A stretch of DNA of 23,320 bases from JAVBSX01 sp031549145. Its GTDB lineage: Bacteria; Planctomycetota; Planctomycetia; Pirellulales; Thermoguttaceae. Numbering within the stretch: the first letter of the stretch is position 1; every line of letters starts with the position of its first letter. Below are positions 22,468-23,320 of this stretch, in pieces. The position numbers and the translations under genes are program-made. The notes under the pieces were generated by a model. The model saw only the letters and a program-made list of their open reading frames with translations, ran no database searches and was not told the DNA's origin. The stretch is from the NCBI GenBank assembly GCA_031549145.1, contig JAVBQI010000174.1, positions 1-23,320 of the forward strand, written 5' to 3'.

Positions 22468-22542
22468 AAAAAAGTGGGAAGTGGAAAGTGGAAAGCGAGA
22501 AGGGGAAAAAACTTCCCACTTTTCACTCTCCACTTCCCACTT
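22468..22542 (-). repeat. Long hairpin of GTGGGAA-type units between hydC and hydB, with terminator-like T-tract
   Basis: The arms 22472-22502 and 22512-22542 pair over 31 positions with four mismatches around a nine-base loop. The arms are degenerate repeats of AAGTGGGAAGTGGAAAG. On the mRNA the second arm ends in a run of six T. The hairpin begins four bases after the hydC stop and ends 19 bases before the hydB start, so it could attenuate transcription or protect the hydC message. Confidence 0.85.
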
Positions 22543-22545
22543 ATA

Positions 22546-23055
22546 TTACGCTGCTTCTTCGGCCAAAATCTTTTCAATCAGCTCGACGGCGCCTTCGGGT
22601 GTAACCTTGGAATGGACTTTTTCGTTGAGCACCAGGACGGGGGCGAGACCGCACGCGCCGAGGCAGGAGACGGTTTCGACCGTAAAAAGCATGTCGTCGG
22701 TCGTCTGTTTCTCATCGGTAAGTTTCAGCCGCTTTTGCAACGCCCGCAGGATGTGCTCCGAGCCGCGAACATGACAGGCGGTGCCGTCGCACAGCCGGAC
22801 CATGTTTTTTCCCTTGGGAACAAGGGTAAAATGGGCGTAAAACGTCGCGACCCCGTACACATGAGCTGCCGGGAGGTCGAGGGATGTTGCGATAAAATTC
22901 AAAATATCTTCCGGCAGATAGCGGTAAAACTCCTGAACCTGTTGCAGGATCGGGATAAGCCGCGCCCCGTCGTAGTGGTTTTCCTGTAAAATATCACAAA
23001 CCTTGTTGAATTTTCTCGAGGATTCCAGACCTGTGGTCCCGGATACTGCGGACAT
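22546..23055 (-). CDS. hydC: HydC (NuoE-like) [2Fe-2S] subunit of the [FeFe] hydrogenase
   Basis: This 169-residue thioredoxin-fold electron-transfer protein has the four [2Fe-2S] ligands C89 and C94 (CDGTACHVRGS) and C131 and C135 (CLGACGLAPV). The helical N-terminal domain has VYGVATFYAHF, typical of NuoE. Length is normal for the family. The start ATG at 23055 follows GGAGAG. The first 12 or so residues (SAVSGTTGLESS) are encoded by a copy of the GGGACC-type palindrome and lie before the conserved part, so they look like an acquired extension. It is the first gene of the hydCB-(dinB)-A operon. Confidence 0.95.
   Translation of the reverse strand: MSAVSGTTGLESSRKFNKVCDILQENHYDGARLIPILQQVQEFYRYLPEDILNFIATSLDLPAAHVYGVATFYAHFTLVPKGKNMVRLCDGTACHVRGSEHILRALQKRLKLTDEKQTTDDMLFTVETVSCLGACGLAPVLVLNEKVHSKVTPEGAVELIEKILAEEAA
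23026..23042. repeat. GGTCCCGG-type palindrome copy inside the 5' end of hydC
   Basis: CAGACCTGTGGTCCCGG matches the palindrome at 12247-12265 except at the left end. It lies in frame within the first dozen codons of hydC. Confidence 0.6.
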
Positions 23056-23076
23056 GTAGTCTCTCCAATAAATTAG

Positions 23077-23153
23077 CTGTTTAATTATCGATAAAAAATT
23101 ATCTGTTTATATTGACAGTTCTTTAATACTAACACCGCAAAATTTTGCGTCAA
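23077..23153 (-). promoter_or_regulatory. Promoter and operator-like sites of the hydrogenase operon
   Basis: On the minus strand, TTGACG (23153-23148), a 16-bp spacer and TAGTAT (23131-23126) form a plausible sigma-70 promoter. A perfect 14-bp palindrome CGCAAAATTTTGCG (23136-23149) fills the spacer and overlaps the -35. Downstream are the imperfect dyad CTGTTTATATTGACAG (23103-23118), the palindrome TTATCGATAA (23085-23094), and a direct repeat of CTGTTTA at 23077 and 23103. The region is strikingly AT-rich compared with its surroundings. None matches the Rex consensus that I know. Confidence 0.55.
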
Positions 23154-23205
23154 CGGGGGTGGGAAATATAAAAAAGAGCCGGGTGTAGTAAAAGTTTAAT
23201 GGTAT

Positions 23206-23320
23206 TTATTTAGCGGTTTCCCAGTAAAGATTCCACTGGTCGCCGTAAAGGACCGCACACAGCGTCGCCATCCGGTTCGCTCGCCGCACTCGCCACCTTG
23301 CCCCCGTCTGCTTCAGCCGC
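23206..23320 (-). CDS. C-terminal end of a probable transposase (runs off the right edge)
   Basis: The last 37 codons of a minus-strand frame end in TAA at 23208-23206. The visible end reads TGARWRVRRANRMATLC, then VLYGDQWNLYW. This RW-x(n)-RM-x2-L-x(n)-DxWxxYW pattern resembles the C-terminus of ISKra4-like DDE transposases. The assignment is from memory of that pattern and rests on a short fragment. The stretch 23160-23205 holds only a partial AAAAAAGAGCCG motif, half of the terminator element seen elsewhere. Confidence 0.45.
   Translation of the reverse strand, partial: RLKQTGARWRVRRANRMATLCAVLYGDQWNLYWETAK

Overview
The window is a moderately GC-rich bacterial chromosome segment with an accessory, repeat-laden character. 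I infer an anaerobic or facultatively fermentative bacterium, most likely of the Planctomycetota/PVC group. The grounds are an electron-bifurcating-type [FeFe] hydrogenase operon, a squalene-hopene cyclase, a secreted FG-GAP propeller protein, a large BlaI/BlaR1-like pair, sigma-54 regulation, and many genes without a clear Shine-Dalgarno sequence. No rRNA or tRNA is present, so the taxonomy is inference only. No tRNA, rRNA or CRISPR array was recognised.

Layout, left to right. The left edge holds an unidentified gene fragment. A secreted PHP-like protein (259-1119, +) follows, bracketed by two copies of a 74-bp double palindrome in opposite orientation. Next is a leftward BlaI/BlaR1-type operon (4256-1276) with a textbook sigma-70 promoter overlapped by dyads that look like its own operator. 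A cluster of GC-rich hairpins (4396-4581) separates it from a leftward squalene-hopene cyclase (6903-4744). That cyclase carries an in-frame low-complexity insert encoded by a purine/pyrimidine inverted repeat.

The nitrogen block is centred on 9000-9220. A GAF/AAA+/Fis sigma-54 activator (8835-7285, -) is divergent from two tandem glutamate dehydrogenase paralogues (9341-10609 and 10848-12212, +). The first dehydrogenase has a perfect -24/-12 sigma-54 promoter, a palindromic upstream site and a 9-1-9 dyad centred on the expected transcription start. A terminator-like hairpin and a separate sigma-70-like promoter divide the two dehydrogenases. Downstream lies a second, highly degenerate NtrC-type regulator (12589-14157, +) that has lost the receiver acidic residues, the GAFTGA loop and the Walker B glutamate.

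The leftward genes 17670-14203 encode a seven-repeat FG-GAP secreted protein, an unidentified 280-residue protein and an HD-domain dNTP triphosphohydrolase. The right third is a leftward hydCBA operon (23055-17855). It has NuoE-like, NuoF-like and H-cluster subunits, a DinB-like gene inserted between hydB and hydA, and a long hairpin between hydC and hydB. At the right edge is the C-terminal end of a probable transposase.

The unifying oddity is the density of small palindromic elements. Four families recur: 74-bp double palindromes; short stem-3-stem palindromes with TGC/GCA/TGT loops; terminators built on GAGCCGCA stems; and long inverted repeats whose arms are short degenerate repeats. Two of these elements appear to have entered coding sequence, in the cyclase and in the hydC N-terminus.
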